From the NCBI RefSeq assembly GCF_030816855.1, contig NZ_JAUSYK010000001.1, positions 1,674,001 to 1,738,000 of the forward strand: 64,000 bases of DNA, read 5' to 3'. Position 1 is the stretch's first letter, and the number at the start of each line of letters is the position of its first letter. This document shows positions 8,533-17,258 of this stretch, piece by piece. The stretch is from Arthrobacter sp. B3I4 (GTDB lineage: Bacteria; Actinomycetota; Actinomycetes; Actinomycetales; Micrococcaceae). Under the pieces are notes generated by a model that saw nothing but the letters and a program-made list of their open reading frames with translations, was not told the DNA's origin and did not search any database. A program made the translations under genes and the position numbers.

Positions 8533-9696
8533 GTGCTTTCTCAAGACTCGCTGGCGGTCCACGCCGGCCGAACGGGCCTCACGGAGCTCGGCGTCCACGC
8601 CGTGCCGATTGACCTCTCCACCACAGCGCCGCTGCCCTCGGTGCACGACGGTGGACTCGCGTACGAACAAATGGCTACCGGCGGGCCGCACCTGACCGGG
8701 CAAAGCACGGTCTACCAGCGGCTCTGGAATCCCACCGTCGCACGCTTTGAAGAAGGCGTGGCCGTGCTCGAAAATGCTCCCGAGGCGGTGGCTTTCGCTA
8801 CCGGTATGGCAGCCTTGAGTGCTGTGCTGCTGGCCGTCGTCGCCACCGGCAAGAAGCACGTGGTGGCCGTCCGGCCGCTCTACGGCGGCAGTGACCACCT
8901 GCTGGCCTCAGGCGTCCTCGGCACCGAGGTCACCTTCACCACAGCTGCCGGGATCCGGGCGGCACTGCGCCCCGACACCGGGCTGGTGATCCTGGAGACG
9001 CCAGCCAACCCGAGCCTGGAACTCGTGGACCTAACCGCTGCGGTAGCGGCCGCCGACGGTGTGCCGCTCGTGGTAGACAACACCTTCGCCACGCCGGTGC
9101 TTCAGCAGCCCTATCCGCTCGGCACGGCCATGGTCCTGCACAGCGCCACCAAGTTCTTTGGCGGCCACGGCGATGCCATGGGCGGCGTCGTCGCCGCTTC
9201 CCCCGAATGGGCCGTCAGGCTGCGCCAGCTCCGGGCGATCACCGGCGGCATCCTCACACCCTGGCCGGCCTACCTGCTCCACCGCGGCCTGGCCACACTG
9301 CCGGTCCGGGTCCGCGCCCAGCAGGCCGGAGCCGCCAAGGTGGCGGCCGCCCTCGCGGGGCACGGGCTGGTCCGCCGCGTCTACTACCCGGGCCTGCCCG
9401 AATGCGACCCGCTGGGGCTGATCGGCACCCAGATGGCGGGACCGGGCTCACTGCTGGCATTTGAGCTGGCCAGTGCCGGGCACGCCGAGCGCGTTCCGGC
9501 GGCCGTCAAGATGATCACGCATGCCGTCTCACTGGGCGGTGTGGACACCCTCATCCAGCACCCTGCCGGGCTGACCCACCGGCCCGTGGCTGCAGAGGCC
9601 AAGCCGCACGCGGGTCTCTTGCGGGTTTCCGTGGGGCTGGAAGACCCGGCGGATATCATCACGGATCTGGTCGGGGCGATCGAGGCAAGCCGCTAG
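8533..9696 (+). CDS. Cys/Met-metabolism PLP-dependent enzyme (cystathionine gamma-lyase/synthase family)
   Basis: 387 residues from a GTG with AAGGAG seven bases upstream. Family features are clear: YQRLWNPTVARFEE (PLP-phosphate and subunit contact region), FATGMAALSAVL, VVDNTFATP, the PLP-lysine motif HSATKFFGGHGDAMGG, and near the C-terminus SLGGVDTLIQHPAGLTH. The exact reaction (gamma-lyase, gamma-synthase or methionine gamma-lyase) cannot be decided from sequence; pairing with an Lrp regulator and a nearby exporter suggests a catabolic role in amino-acid homeostasis. The stop codon shares CTAG with the convergent MFS gene. Confidence 0.9.
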   Translation: MLSQDSLAVHAGRTGLTELGVHAVPIDLSTTAPLPSVHDGGLAYEQMATGGPHLTGQSTVYQRLWNPTVARFEEGVAVLENAPEAVAFATGMAALSAVLLAVVATGKKHVVAVRPLYGGSDHLLASGVLGTEVTFTTAAGIRAALRPDTGLVILETPANPSLELVDLTAAVAAADGVPLVVDNTFATPVLQQPYPLGTAMVLHSATKFFGGHGDAMGGVVAASPEWAVRLRQLRAITGGILTPWPAYLLHRGLATLPVRVRAQQAGAAKVAAALAGHGLVRRVYYPGLPECDPLGLIGTQMAGPGSLLAFELASAGHAERVPAAVKMITHAVSLGGVDTLIQHPAGLTHRPVAAEAKPHAGLLRVSVGLEDPADIITDLVGAIEASR

Positions 9697-10952
9697 GGCT
9701 TTGCAGGCCCCGCCGTTGCCGGCACGTGCGGAACCGTCGGAACGCCGGCGGGATGCGCGACGGCGGTGATTACCGCCGTCGTGCAGGCCAGCCCCATCAC
9801 GGCCAGGGCCAGGGCCGTCCAGCCCAGCGATTGGAAGAGGAGGCCGCCGGCCCAGCCGATGACGCTGGAACCGAGGTAGTAGGCGAGGTTGTACAGCGAC
9901 GCGGCCTGGGCGCGGCCGGTACTTGCGATGACACCGGTCCAACCGGAACCGATGCTGTGGGCCGCGAAGAATCCGCCGGTAAATAGCAGCAGTCCGGCCA
10001 GGATCAACGGCAGTTGCTGGGTCAGCGTCAGCGCGAGTCCGGCCACCATGAGGACAGTGCCGGTTATCAGCACGTTGCGCCGGCCAAAGCGCTGCGTCAG
10101 CGCCGCAGCCCAGCGGGCAGTCACGGTACCGGAGAGGTAGGCCAGGAAGATCAGGCTGATCAATGAAGCCGGCAGGCTGAACGGTTCACCGGACAGCCGG
10201 AAGCCCAGGTAGTTGTAGACGGCTACGAAGCCGCCCATCAACAGGAAGGCCTGGACGTAGATGGCCAGCAGGCGCGGATTCCTGCCGTGCGCGGTCAGGA
10301 CCGCCAGGGCGCCCCGCAGGCCGCTGGCGGCGGCGGGGGTGAACTTCCGTGCTGGCGGAACCAGCAGCAGGAACAGGACAGCGGCGGCGGTGGCCATCAA
10401 GGAAACGGCGAGGGCGGCCGCCCGCCAACCCCAAAGGTCCCCGACCGGGCCGGCCAAGAGCCGGCCCGCCAGGCCGCCCAGGGTGGTACCCGCCACGTAG
10501 GTGCCGGCGGCGAGCGCGGCGTGGGCTTTGTTGACCTCCTCGTTCAGGTAGGCGATCGCGATGGCCGGAATACCGCCCAAGGCCATGCCCTCCAGCGTCC
10601 GGAGGCCCAGCAGGACCGGGAAACTTGGTGCCAGCGGGGCCAGCAGGCCCAGAACTGTGGCCGCGGAGATGCCCCAGGCCATGGCGCGCACCCGGCCGAT
10701 GCGGTCGGCCAGGAAAGACCACGGCAGGACTGTCACGGCCAGACCCACTGTGGCGAGGGAAATCGTCAGGGCTGCCTCGGCCGCTGTCACCTGCAGTTCG
10801 CCGGCGATGAGCGGCAGCACCGCCTGGGTGGAATAGAGCTGGGCGAAGGTCGCGACGCCGGCGAAGGCCAGACCTGCAAGAATCCGGCGGTAGCCCACGG
10901 AGCCCTTGGCATGGCCGAACCAGGGGTTAGCTTCCCGATCCGTCCTGGCCAT
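9693..10952 (-). CDS. MFS transporter, YnfM-like
   Basis: 419 residues from the ATG at 10952, with twelve hydrophobic segments. MFS motif 1 appears as WSFLADRIGRVRAMAWG; the N-terminal TM contains FAQLYSTQAVLPLIAGELQV, typical of YnfM-like drug or arabinose-efflux members. An upstream in-frame GTG near 11052 with GGAAG nearby would add about 33 Pro/Ala-rich residues and is an alternative start. It is divergent from the LysR gene at 11121, a regulator-transporter arrangement common for this subfamily. Substrate unknown. Confidence 0.87.
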   Translation of the reverse strand: MARTDREANPWFGHAKGSVGYRRILAGLAFAGVATFAQLYSTQAVLPLIAGELQVTAAEAALTISLATVGLAVTVLPWSFLADRIGRVRAMAWGISAATVLGLLAPLAPSFPVLLGLRTLEGMALGGIPAIAIAYLNEEVNKAHAALAAGTYVAGTTLGGLAGRLLAGPVGDLWGWRAAALAVSLMATAAAVLFLLLVPPARKFTPAAASGLRGALAVLTAHGRNPRLLAIYVQAFLLMGGFVAVYNYLGFRLSGEPFSLPASLISLIFLAYLSGTVTARWAAALTQRFGRRNVLITGTVLMVAGLALTLTQQLPLILAGLLLFTGGFFAAHSIGSGWTGVIASTGRAQAASLYNLAYYLGSSVIGWAGGLLFQSLGWTALALAVMGLACTTAVITAVAHPAGVPTVPHVPATAGPAKP

Positions 10953-11120
10953 GCTGGCGCCGGCCGCTGTTGCCGGCCGCGGTGTGGCCCCCGGGGGCGG
11001 CGGCCGGCCGACGGAAAGGTAAACGGGACATCTGCCCAGAATAGGCTTCCCCACAGCCATGCTTCCAATGCATGATTTATATGAAAGCAATAGCAGAAAC
11101 GGAACGATCCGGGAGCCGAG

Positions 11121-12104
11121 ATGGACGTGGAACACAGACAGCTGGTCCAGTTGCTGCCGCTGTTGCCGTTGCTGGCCGAGCTGGGGCGCACGCAACACAT
11201 CACGGAAACCGCGGCCGTCCTGGGGCTGCCGCAGTCGACGGTCAGCAGGGGGATCGCGAGGGCCAGCAGCATCATCGGAACCGAGCTGCTCATCCGCGAC
11301 GGGCGCGGCGTGCGCCTGACCCCTGCCGCGAAGGCGCTCCTGCCGCACGTCGAGGCGGCACTTGGGGAGTTCCAGTCCGGGTTGGACCTGGTCCGGCACG
11401 AATCGGCCGTGGTGCGCGGCAGGATCGCGGTGTCCTTCCAGCACACCTTCGGGGAGGCGATGCTGCCGCTGCTGATCAGCGCTTTCCGCAGCCGGCATCC
11501 GCAGCCGGCCTTCGCCCTCAGCCAGGGCGCGCGGGACGGCTGCCTGGCGGAACTGGCAGCCGGCGATGCGGACCTGGCCCTGACAGCACCCGTCGCGGCG
11601 CCGACCCGGTTAATCTCGTCCGCTGCCCTCTATCGGGAGCCGCTGCGCCTTGTCGTCCACCACCGGCACCGGCTCGCCAAGCGGCACCGCGCACGCCTCG
11701 AGGACATCCGGCACGACCCGTTCGTTGCCATGGGCTCCGGCTACGGCATGCGATCGCTGACGGATGCCTTGTTCCGGGAAGCTGGCTTCCGGCCCCGCGT
11801 GGCCTTCGAAAGCCAGGATTCGCACACCGCCCGGGGCCTGGTCTCGGCCGGACTCGGCGTCAGCATTCTCCCGCCCGGCGGTCTAGCCCCCGGACGTCAC
11901 ACTTCCGGCCAGTCAGGTGACCTGGGCTGGGTTGAACTCGCGCTGGATTCCGGCCTTGCGTTCCGTGAAATCGGGCTGGCGTGGCGCGAGCGGCCCGGGG
12001 GCGCGGACGCCGAACCCGACCCGGTACGGCTGTTCCGGGAGCTGGTACTGAGCGAGGGCCCGTCCTTGCTGGCCGGTTTTGTCCGGGGCCGCTCCGGCAG
12101 CTGA
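11121..12104 (+). CDS. LysR-family transcriptional regulator
   Basis: 327 residues. N-terminal winged HTH: HITETAAVLGLPQSTVSRGI, then a wing ending LLIRDGRGVRLTPAAKALL. The C-terminal periplasmic-binding-fold effector domain starts at VRGRIAVSFQHTFGEAMLP. ATG at 11121 is preceded by GGGAG. The gene is divergent from the YnfM-like MFS gene and probably regulates it. A partly symmetrical AT-rich stretch around 11067-11092 (TGCATGATTTATATGAAAGC) is the only AT-rich part of the divergent region and is a plausible operator/promoter. Confidence 0.88.
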   Translation: MDVEHRQLVQLLPLLPLLAELGRTQHITETAAVLGLPQSTVSRGIARASSIIGTELLIRDGRGVRLTPAAKALLPHVEAALGEFQSGLDLVRHESAVVRGRIAVSFQHTFGEAMLPLLISAFRSRHPQPAFALSQGARDGCLAELAAGDADLALTAPVAAPTRLISSAALYREPLRLVVHHRHRLAKRHRARLEDIRHDPFVAMGSGYGMRSLTDALFREAGFRPRVAFESQDSHTARGLVSAGLGVSILPPGGLAPGRHTSGQSGDLGWVELALDSGLAFREIGLAWRERPGGADAEPDPVRLFRELVLSEGPSLLAGFVRGRSGS

Positions 12105-12120
12105 GCCTCGGTTGGCGCGC

Positions 12121-12182
12121 GCTCGCGGGTTTGCTTCGGGCTCGCGGTGTGGAGACGGCGAGTCCGGACCGAACCCGCGAGC
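12121..12182. terminator. Bidirectional terminator between convergent genes
   Basis: GCTCGCGGGTT (12121-12131) pairs perfectly with AACCCGCGAGC (12172-12182) over 11 bp, with a 40-base loop that is itself GC-rich. It lies between the convergent LysR and nitronate monooxygenase genes. Confidence 0.5.
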
Positions 12183-12202
12183 CGGAGGAACCCGCGCAGC
12201 GT

Positions 12203-13234
12203 TCAGCCGAGCAGCCCGGCCAGAATTTCCGCGACCGAACCGGACCGCGCCCGCTGCCACCCGGTTCCGGCCCACAGGTTGAGCCGCTCCGCGTCCCCGG
12301 CTGCGGCGGCAGCGGCACGCAGCGGCGCGGTGAGGTGGTGCACGGCGGGGTAAGCTTCCGGCGCATCGGGGTGGTCGCGGACAAACTCGTTGACCAGCGC
12401 CCGGGCCTGCCGTCCGGTAAAAGCACGGGTCAGTGCGGTCTGCGTGAAGTGCGGATCCGCCAGGGCGTCCTTGTGCAACTGCCGGGTGCCGCTTTCGTCG
12501 GTGCGGAGCAGCGCAGTACCGAGCTGTCCAGCCTGCGCCCCGGCGGCCAGGACGCTTTGAAGGTCCGCGGCGCCCATGATTCCGCCGGCGGCGACCAGGG
12601 GGAGGGCGACGGCGGCGCGCACCGCGGCGGTCAGCTCCGCCGTCGTGCCCGGAACGCCGGACCCCGGAACCTCTGCAGCGGCGAACGCTGCGCTGTGGCC
12701 GCCGGCGCTCGCGTGCTGCACCACTAGGGCGTCCACCCCCTGTTCGGCCGCCTGCCGCGCCTCGGCCACGGTGGTGACGGTGGCCAGCACCGCCGAGCCG
12801 GCCCGCTGCAGGGCGCGGACGACGTCCGCCCCGGGCAGCCCGAAGGTGAAGCTGACCAGTTCCACCGGGTCAGCGAGCAGGGAGTCGATCTTGCCCTGCC
12901 ATTCGTCGTCGTCGTCAAGGCGCAAGCGCGGCAGCTCCACGCCGTAACGCCGCGCGTCGGCTGCCAGCCGCAGCCGGTACTGCTCCACTTCCGCCAGCAC
13001 GGCAGCCGAAGGCGGAAGCTGGGCCGGATCCGGAACGAACACGTTCAGGCCGAACCGCGTGCCGGCGTCCCGCGCTGCGCGGATGTGCGCCTCCATGGCG
13101 GCCACATCCTTGTAGCCGGCCGCCAGGAAGCCCAGGCCCCCGGCCCGGTGTACGGCGGTCACGAACGCGGGGGTGGAGGTTCCGCCCGCCATCGGTGCGG
13201 CGATGACCCTGGTGCCGAAGATGTCCTGCGACAT
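12203..13234 (-). CDS. Nitronate monooxygenase (NMO/2-nitropropane dioxygenase family)
   Basis: 343 residues, a TIM-barrel FMN enzyme. The N-terminal IAAPMAGGTSTPAFVTAVHR and GGLGFLAAGYK are the FMN-site start; VDALVVQHASAGGHSAAF carries the conserved His after the Gly-rich turn; LVAAGGIMGAADLQSVLAAG binds the FMN phosphate. Family members oxidise propionate 3-nitronate or other alkyl nitronates; the physiological substrate here is unknown. The ATG follows AGGAGCG. It is divergent from the sugar-kinase gene at 13270, only 35 bases away. Confidence 0.88.
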   Translation of the reverse strand: MSQDIFGTRVIAAPMAGGTSTPAFVTAVHRAGGLGFLAAGYKDVAAMEAHIRAARDAGTRFGLNVFVPDPAQLPPSAAVLAEVEQYRLRLAADARRYGVELPRLRLDDDDEWQGKIDSLLADPVELVSFTFGLPGADVVRALQRAGSAVLATVTTVAEARQAAEQGVDALVVQHASAGGHSAAFAAAEVPGSGVPGTTAELTAAVRAAVALPLVAAGGIMGAADLQSVLAAGAQAGQLGTALLRTDESGTRQLHKDALADPHFTQTALTRAFTGRQARALVNEFVRDHPDAPEAYPAVHHLTAPLRAAAAAAGDAERLNLWAGTGWQRARSGSVAEILAGLLG

Positions 13235-13257
13235 GGCTCGCTCCTGTCGGTAGTCAG

Positions 13258-13263
13258 TAGGCT
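13258..13263 (+). promoter_or_regulatory. -10 element, leaderless start of the 13270 gene
   Basis: TAGGCT, six bases (TGTCCG), then GTG at 13270. No Shine-Dalgarno. Confidence 0.55.
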
Positions 13264-13269
13264 TGTCCG

Positions 13270-14202
13270 GTGACTCATTCTGACATCCCCCCTGCGGCCG
13301 GTGCCGCTTCGCCTGCTGCCTCCGGCGCCGTGATCGGCCTCGACATCGGGGGCACCAAGACCCGCGGCGTCCGGTTCGAGGGTGGCCGGGCCGTGGCCGA
13401 TGAATCCGTGGGCAGCGCCAACGTCCAGAACGTGTCGGCCGGGGAGGCAGCCGGCAACCTCGCGGAACTGTTCGCCCGGATCGGCGGCGGCAGCGTTTCC
13501 CAGGTTTACGCAGGCGCCGGCGGCATCGACACCGACGACGACGCCGCCGCGCTCGCCGCCCTGATCGCCCCGCACGTTCCGGGCGCCAGGATCACCGTCG
13601 TGCACGATTCGCGCCTCCTGCTCGCGGCAGGCGGGGCCAGCACCGGCGTCGCCGTGATCGCAGGAACCGGCTCGGCCGCGTGGGGCCGGAACGCCCAGGG
13701 CGAGGAAGCCCGGGCCGGCGGCTGGGGCTACCTGCTCGGGGACGAAGGCAGCGGCTATTGGCTGGGCCGCGAGGCCGTACGCCACAGCCTCCGCCGGATG
13801 AACCAGGGCCTTGATCCGGATGAGCTCACCCGGGCGCTGCTGGACTCGTGCGGCGTCGACCACCCGAACAAGCTGATTGCCTTGTTCCATTCGCCTGCGA
13901 CCGGCCGCCGCTTCTGGGCCCAGCGGGCACGGCTGGTCGTCGATGCGGCGGACGCCGGCCATGCACCGAGCCAGGCGCTGATCAACCAGGCCGGTCTGGA
14001 CCTCGCCGCGCTGGCCGGGCAGGCCGTACGGCAGCTTGGCATCGAGGGGCCGGTCATCCTGGGCAGCGGGTTGGGCATGAACGTGCCGCGGCTGCAGGAA
14101 TCGTTCCGCAGGGCACTGACGGCCGCAGGTATCACCGACGTCCGGGTGCTGCGGCAGGAGCCTGTTTTCGGGGTCCTCCAGCTCGTGGCCGAGCAGGGCT
14201 AA
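13270..14202 (+). CDS. BadF/BcrA/N-acetylglucosamine-kinase-type ATPase
   Basis: 310 residues. ASKHA-fold sugar kinase: phosphate-1 loop IGLDIGGTKTRGVRFE, phosphate-2 region GVAVIAGTGSAAWGRN, then GGWGYLLGDEGSGYWLGREA, the signature shared by N-acetylglucosamine/glucosamine kinases and BadF-type ATPases. The C-terminal adenosine motif is VILGSGLGMN. A sugar or amino-sugar kinase is the best reading; the exact substrate is not determinable. GTG start with a leaderless -10. It converges on the pirin gene. Confidence 0.85.
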   Translation: MTHSDIPPAAGAASPAASGAVIGLDIGGTKTRGVRFEGGRAVADESVGSANVQNVSAGEAAGNLAELFARIGGGSVSQVYAGAGGIDTDDDAAALAALIAPHVPGARITVVHDSRLLLAAGGASTGVAVIAGTGSAAWGRNAQGEEARAGGWGYLLGDEGSGYWLGREAVRHSLRRMNQGLDPDELTRALLDSCGVDHPNKLIALFHSPATGRRFWAQRARLVVDAADAGHAPSQALINQAGLDLAALAGQAVRQLGIEGPVILGSGLGMNVPRLQESFRRALTAAGITDVRVLRQEPVFGVLQLVAEQG

Positions 14203-14216
14203 CCGCCCTTCAACGC

Positions 14217-14235
14217 GGGCGCTGCTTTAGCGCCC
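14217..14235. terminator. Short hairpin between convergent kinase and pirin genes
   Basis: GGGCGCT-GCTTT-AGCGCCC: a 7-bp stem with a five-base loop in the 42-bp gap. No T-tract follows, so termination strength is uncertain. Confidence 0.4.
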
Positions 14236-14244
14236 CCTGCTGCT

Positions 14245-15312
14245 TTAGTGCCGTCGACGGGGGCGCAGCGGCACCCCGGGCAGCGGCGGTGCCGGGATCC
14301 GGCCGGATTCCGGGCCGGCGTCGGGACCATGCCCGGACACCAGCCCGAATCTGGCCTGCGCTGCGTCCGCCTCGAGGAGACCGGCCTGGGCTTCCCACTC
14401 CAGCCGCCACTGCGCCACCTCATCGTGGCTGCGACCGACGAAGTTCCACCACATCAGCAGTTCCTCCTCGAACGGCTCACCGCCCAGCAGGATGAAGCGC
14501 GTGCCCGGCGCGGCGTCGAGCTCCAGGGTGCTGCGCCCTGAGCCGAGGTAGCCCAGCGGTCCGGGCAGCACCTCCTCGCCGTCGAGGACCAGGGCGCCGT
14601 CGAGTACGAGGACGGCGTGCTCGAACGCCGGCTGCAGCGGCAGGCTGATCCTGCCGGCGCCGCTGATGTCGGCCCCCACAATCGGGGAGTACGTCGTCGC
14701 CGGCGAGGTGGTGCCGGCGAGCGTCCCCACGATGACGGTCGCGGCGTAGCTTTCACCGCGGATTACCGGCAGCTCGCGGTGCTGCTCGAACGCCGGGTCC
14801 CGGTGCCGTTCCGCGTCCGGCAACGCGACCCAGAACTGCAGCCCGCGCTGCAGCGGCAGTTCCGGTGACGGCAACTCCTGCAACGGGGCGCCTGGCACGT
14901 CTCCCGCCGGAAGCGCCGCCGGGGGAAGCACCGCGAACTCCGAGTGCGAGATGCCGCGGCCGGCTGTCATGATGTTCAGTTCCCCGGGCCGGACGATCAC
15001 GTCGCTGCCCACACTGTCCCGGTGCCGGATGGTCCCGGTCAGCGGCCATGTGACGGTCTGCAGCCCGGTGTGCGGGTGGGGGAGGACGGACATGGCCACC
15101 CGATCCGGGCCGAAGCTGTCCAGGAAACACCACGCGCCCACCGTGGGCAGTCCCCGCTGCGGAAGGGTCCGGGAGACGTTCATGGCCCGGACCCCGCCCA
15201 GCGGGACCTCCCGCGCCGGCCACAGTTGCAGGCACGGCCCGCTTGCGGCGCCGTCCACGCTGTGCGCGGCCGGGCAGACTTCTTCAGGCGGAAGGACTTC
15301 GAGGTTCGTCAC
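14245..15312 (-). CDS. Pirin-family bicupin protein
   Basis: 355 residues from a GTG at 15312. N-terminal pirin cupin: FGPDRVAMSVLPHPHTGLQT carries the metal-binding HPH, followed by IRHRDSVGSD and MTAGRGISHSE, all characteristic. The pirin C-terminal domain follows (LVLDGALVLDGEE, FILLGGEPFEE, WWNFVGRSHDE). Pirins are Fe-containing; bacterial members include quercetinase-like and regulatory proteins, so activity is uncertain. A TTG six bases earlier is an alternative, but TAGAGT-N6-GTG favours the GTG as a leaderless start. Confidence 0.9.
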   Translation of the reverse strand: MTNLEVLPPEEVCPAAHSVDGAASGPCLQLWPAREVPLGGVRAMNVSRTLPQRGLPTVGAWCFLDSFGPDRVAMSVLPHPHTGLQTVTWPLTGTIRHRDSVGSDVIVRPGELNIMTAGRGISHSEFAVLPPAALPAGDVPGAPLQELPSPELPLQRGLQFWVALPDAERHRDPAFEQHRELPVIRGESYAATVIVGTLAGTTSPATTYSPIVGADISGAGRISLPLQPAFEHAVLVLDGALVLDGEEVLPGPLGYLGSGRSTLELDAAPGTRFILLGGEPFEEELLMWWNFVGRSHDEVAQWRLEWEAQAGLLEADAAQARFGLVSGHGPDAGPESGRIPAPPLPGVPLRPRRRH

Positions 15313-15318
15313 AATCAA

Positions 15319-15324
15319 ACTCTA
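15319..15324 (-). promoter_or_regulatory. -10 element, leaderless pirin promoter
   Basis: Minus-strand TAGAGT, then TTGATT, then GTG at 15312. Confidence 0.55.
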
Positions 15325-15442
15325 GACCGCGGCCGCACCCGCTGTCCGGGGCGGTTTTGGCCGCTCATTGGGTATCTGCGCCCTGGCCAGGCGGCGTGTC
15401 CGTGGCAATGTGCCCCCGGGCGGGGCCGGTGGGTTGCCGCGT

Positions 15443-15448
15443 TAAGCT
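15443..15448 (+). promoter_or_regulatory. -10 element, leaderless Nudix promoter
   Basis: TAAGCT, six bases (GGATCA), then ATG at 15455; no ribosome site. Confidence 0.55.
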
Positions 15449-15454
15449 GGATCA

Positions 15455-15907
15455 ATGACCCTGCAATTCGACACCCGCCCCGCCGCCTACGGAGTCATCA
15501 TCCGCGATGACTCGCTCCTGCTGGCCTACTGGAAGCAGGGCGGCCGCGAGGGCTGGACGTTGCCCGGCGGCGGCCTGGACCTTGCGGAGCACCCGGTGGA
15601 CGGGTGCCGCCGGGAGATTTTCGAGGAGACCGGCTACGACGCCGAGATCGGCGCCATGCTCGGGATCGACGTCGGCCACTGGCCCGCCGAGGCCAGGCTC
15701 GACGGCGGTGTGCGGGACTTCCAGTCGCTGCGGCTGGTCTACGAGGCCAGCATCGCCGGCGGGGAACTGCGGCATGAGGTCGGCGGCAGCACCACCCATG
15801 CGGCGTGGGTGCCGCTGGCCGAGGTGGCAGGACTGAACCGGGTCTCGCTGGTGGACGCCGCTCTTCGGCTGTACCGGGAACGGCCGCTGGACGGCAGGCT
15901 TCCCTGA
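15455..15907 (+). CDS. Nudix hydrolase
   Basis: 150 residues with a complete Nudix box GX5EX7REUXEEXGU: G-GLDLA-E-HPVDGCR-REIFEETGY at about residues 40-62. Nudix enzymes cleave nucleoside diphosphates linked to another moiety using divalent metal; substrate unknown. Single-domain, typical length. Leaderless start as described for the -10 element. It is divergent from the pirin gene and upstream of the rsgA leader. Confidence 0.92.
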   Translation: MTLQFDTRPAAYGVIIRDDSLLLAYWKQGGREGWTLPGGGLDLAEHPVDGCRREIFEETGYDAEIGAMLGIDVGHWPAEARLDGGVRDFQSLRLVYEASIAGGELRHEVGGSTTHAAWVPLAEVAGLNRVSLVDAALRLYRERPLDGRLP

Positions 15908-15970
15908 GCCGGCGGCAACTGCGCACCGCGCCTACCAAAGCGAACCCTAGCCACCTGCGCCGTTGACCGT

Positions 15971-15976
15971 TACGCT
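15971..15976 (+). promoter_or_regulatory. -10 element of the leader-ORF/rsgA transcript
   Basis: TACGCT, giving a predicted start near 15983, just before a hairpin and the leader ORF. TTGACC immediately upstream (15963-15968) is too close to be its -35. Confidence 0.4.
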
Positions 15977-15985
15977 GGACAAACC

Positions 15986-16002
15986 GCGGCCGTGACGGCC
16001 GC
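15986..16002 (+). promoter_or_regulatory. 5'-terminal hairpin of the rsgA leader
   Basis: GCGGCCG-TGA-CGGCCGC forms a perfect 7-bp stem with a three-base loop, placed at the predicted transcript 5' end and ten bases before the leader-ORF ribosome site. Confidence 0.45.
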
Positions 16003-16026
16003 CCGATGACCGGGGAGGTGGAAGCA

Positions 16027-16107
16027 ATGACTGCAACGGATCCGTGCGCCCGGCGCGCAACTCCAAGCCACTTCATTACTCCAGCCCCGGCCCGCCGCTT
16101 CTCCTAG
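16027..16107 (+). CDS. 26-residue leader peptide ORF upstream of rsgA
   Basis: ATG at 16027 has a strong GGGGAGG eight bases upstream, much better than that of the following gene. The peptide begins MTATDPCARRATPSHFITPA and ends PARRFS before TAG. Proline and arginine density near the end (TPAPARR) resembles nascent peptides that slow ribosomes. 86 bases separate its stop from the GTG of rsgA, containing a GC-rich GGGC/GCCC segment near 16160-16175. I infer a regulatory uORF; it may simply be a short unconserved frame. Confidence 0.45.
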   Translation: MTATDPCARRATPSHFITPAPARRFS

Positions 16108-16193
16108 CCTGCCGCCACTGAACGGTCTTCTCCCAACGCACGTTCGTGACCGCAGCGGGCAGCGCCCCCGGGGCCCATTAAAAAGGGTTTCCA

Positions 16194-17258
16194 GTGAATC
16201 TTCAGCGCAAACAACACACCGCCCTTCGCGGCCCGGCCCGTTTCGGCTTCACCGACGCCGTCGCGGACCTCTTCGCCAGTTCTCCCGTCCCCGGCGGAAC
16301 CAGCGCGGGCAGGGTGGTCCGCGTGGACCGCAACCTCGTGCTCGTCGCGGCCCACAGCGGCCAGTTCCACCTCGCCTACCCCAAAACCGGAGACCTCCCG
16401 GCCACCGGGGACTGGGTCTGGCTCGGCAGTAACTACTCGGGCGAGCCCGCCATCCTCGGCGTGCTGCCGCGCCGGTCCGAACTGAGCCGGAAGCGCGCCT
16501 TCGAGTCCTCCTCGGAGGCGCAGGTGCTCGGAGCCAACATGGATCTGGTCGGCGTGGTCGTGCCGGTGGACCGCCCGCTTACCCACAACAGGCTCGAGCG
16601 AACCCTGGTCGCGGCCTGGGACTCCGGCGCCACCCCGCTGGTGGTGATCACCAAAGCCGACCTCGCAGAGGTGGCGGATGACGTCGTCGGCCAGGTTTTG
16701 CTGCAAGCTGCCGGCGTAGAGGTGGTCACCACCTCGGCCGAGCGCGGTGACGGCCTTGATGAACTGCTCGCGCATCTGCCGCCCGGAAGCACCATCGTGC
16801 TGCTCGGTCCCTCCGGCGCAGGAAAATCCACCCTGATCAACGCCCTCGCCGGTTATCAGGTGCAGGAAACCGGCCCGGTCAGGGCCGGCGACGGCAAGGG
16901 CCGGCACACCACTACGTCGCGCGAGCTGGTTCCACTGCCCGGCGGTGCGGTGCTGATGGACACGCCCGGGGTGCGCGGCTACGGGTTGTTCGACGCCGAC
17001 GACGGCATGGACGAAATGTTCGGCGACCTTGGAGAGCTCTTCTCCCGCTGCCGCTTCGCCGACTGCGCGCACGGCAGCGAACCCGGCTGCGCCGTGCAGG
17101 CCGCGCTCGCCGAAGGCGGCCTGGACGCTCGCCGCTGGTCCAGTTACCTCAAGATGCAGCGCGAACAGGCGGCGCTGGCCCGTCGGCGGGACGCTGCCGC
17201 CCAGCGGGCGTACCAGCGGGAATGGCACCAGAAAATGGTCATCGCCAGCCGCAGCTAG
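16194..17258 (+). CDS. rsgA: RsgA-type circularly permuted ribosome-assembly GTPase
   Basis: 354 residues. OB-fold-like N-terminal region, then permuted GTPase motifs in the order G4 TKAD (153-156), G1 GPSGAGKS (205-212), G3 DTPG (about 256), and a C-terminal zinc knuckle CRFADCAHGSEPGC. This order is diagnostic of RsgA/YjeQ, which checks late 30S subunit maturation. The GTG at 16194 has AAGGG seven bases upstream. It is the downstream gene of the leader-ORF transcript, so its translation may be conditioned by the leader. An additional basic C-terminal helix (LARRRDAAAQRAYQREWHQK) follows the knuckle. Confidence 0.92.
   Translation: MNLQRKQHTALRGPARFGFTDAVADLFASSPVPGGTSAGRVVRVDRNLVLVAAHSGQFHLAYPKTGDLPATGDWVWLGSNYSGEPAILGVLPRRSELSRKRAFESSSEAQVLGANMDLVGVVVPVDRPLTHNRLERTLVAAWDSGATPLVVITKADLAEVADDVVGQVLLQAAGVEVVTTSAERGDGLDELLAHLPPGSTIVLLGPSGAGKSTLINALAGYQVQETGPVRAGDGKGRHTTTSRELVPLPGGAVLMDTPGVRGYGLFDADDGMDEMFGDLGELFSRCRFADCAHGSEPGCAVQAALAEGGLDARRWSSYLKMQREQAALARRRDAAAQRAYQREWHQKMVIASRS

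Noticed and set aside
10953..11058. Longer N-terminus for the YnfM-like MFS gene
   Set aside because: In-frame ATG/GTG codons exist, but the added residues are Pro/Ala-rich and unlike transporter N-termini; kept only as an alternative.
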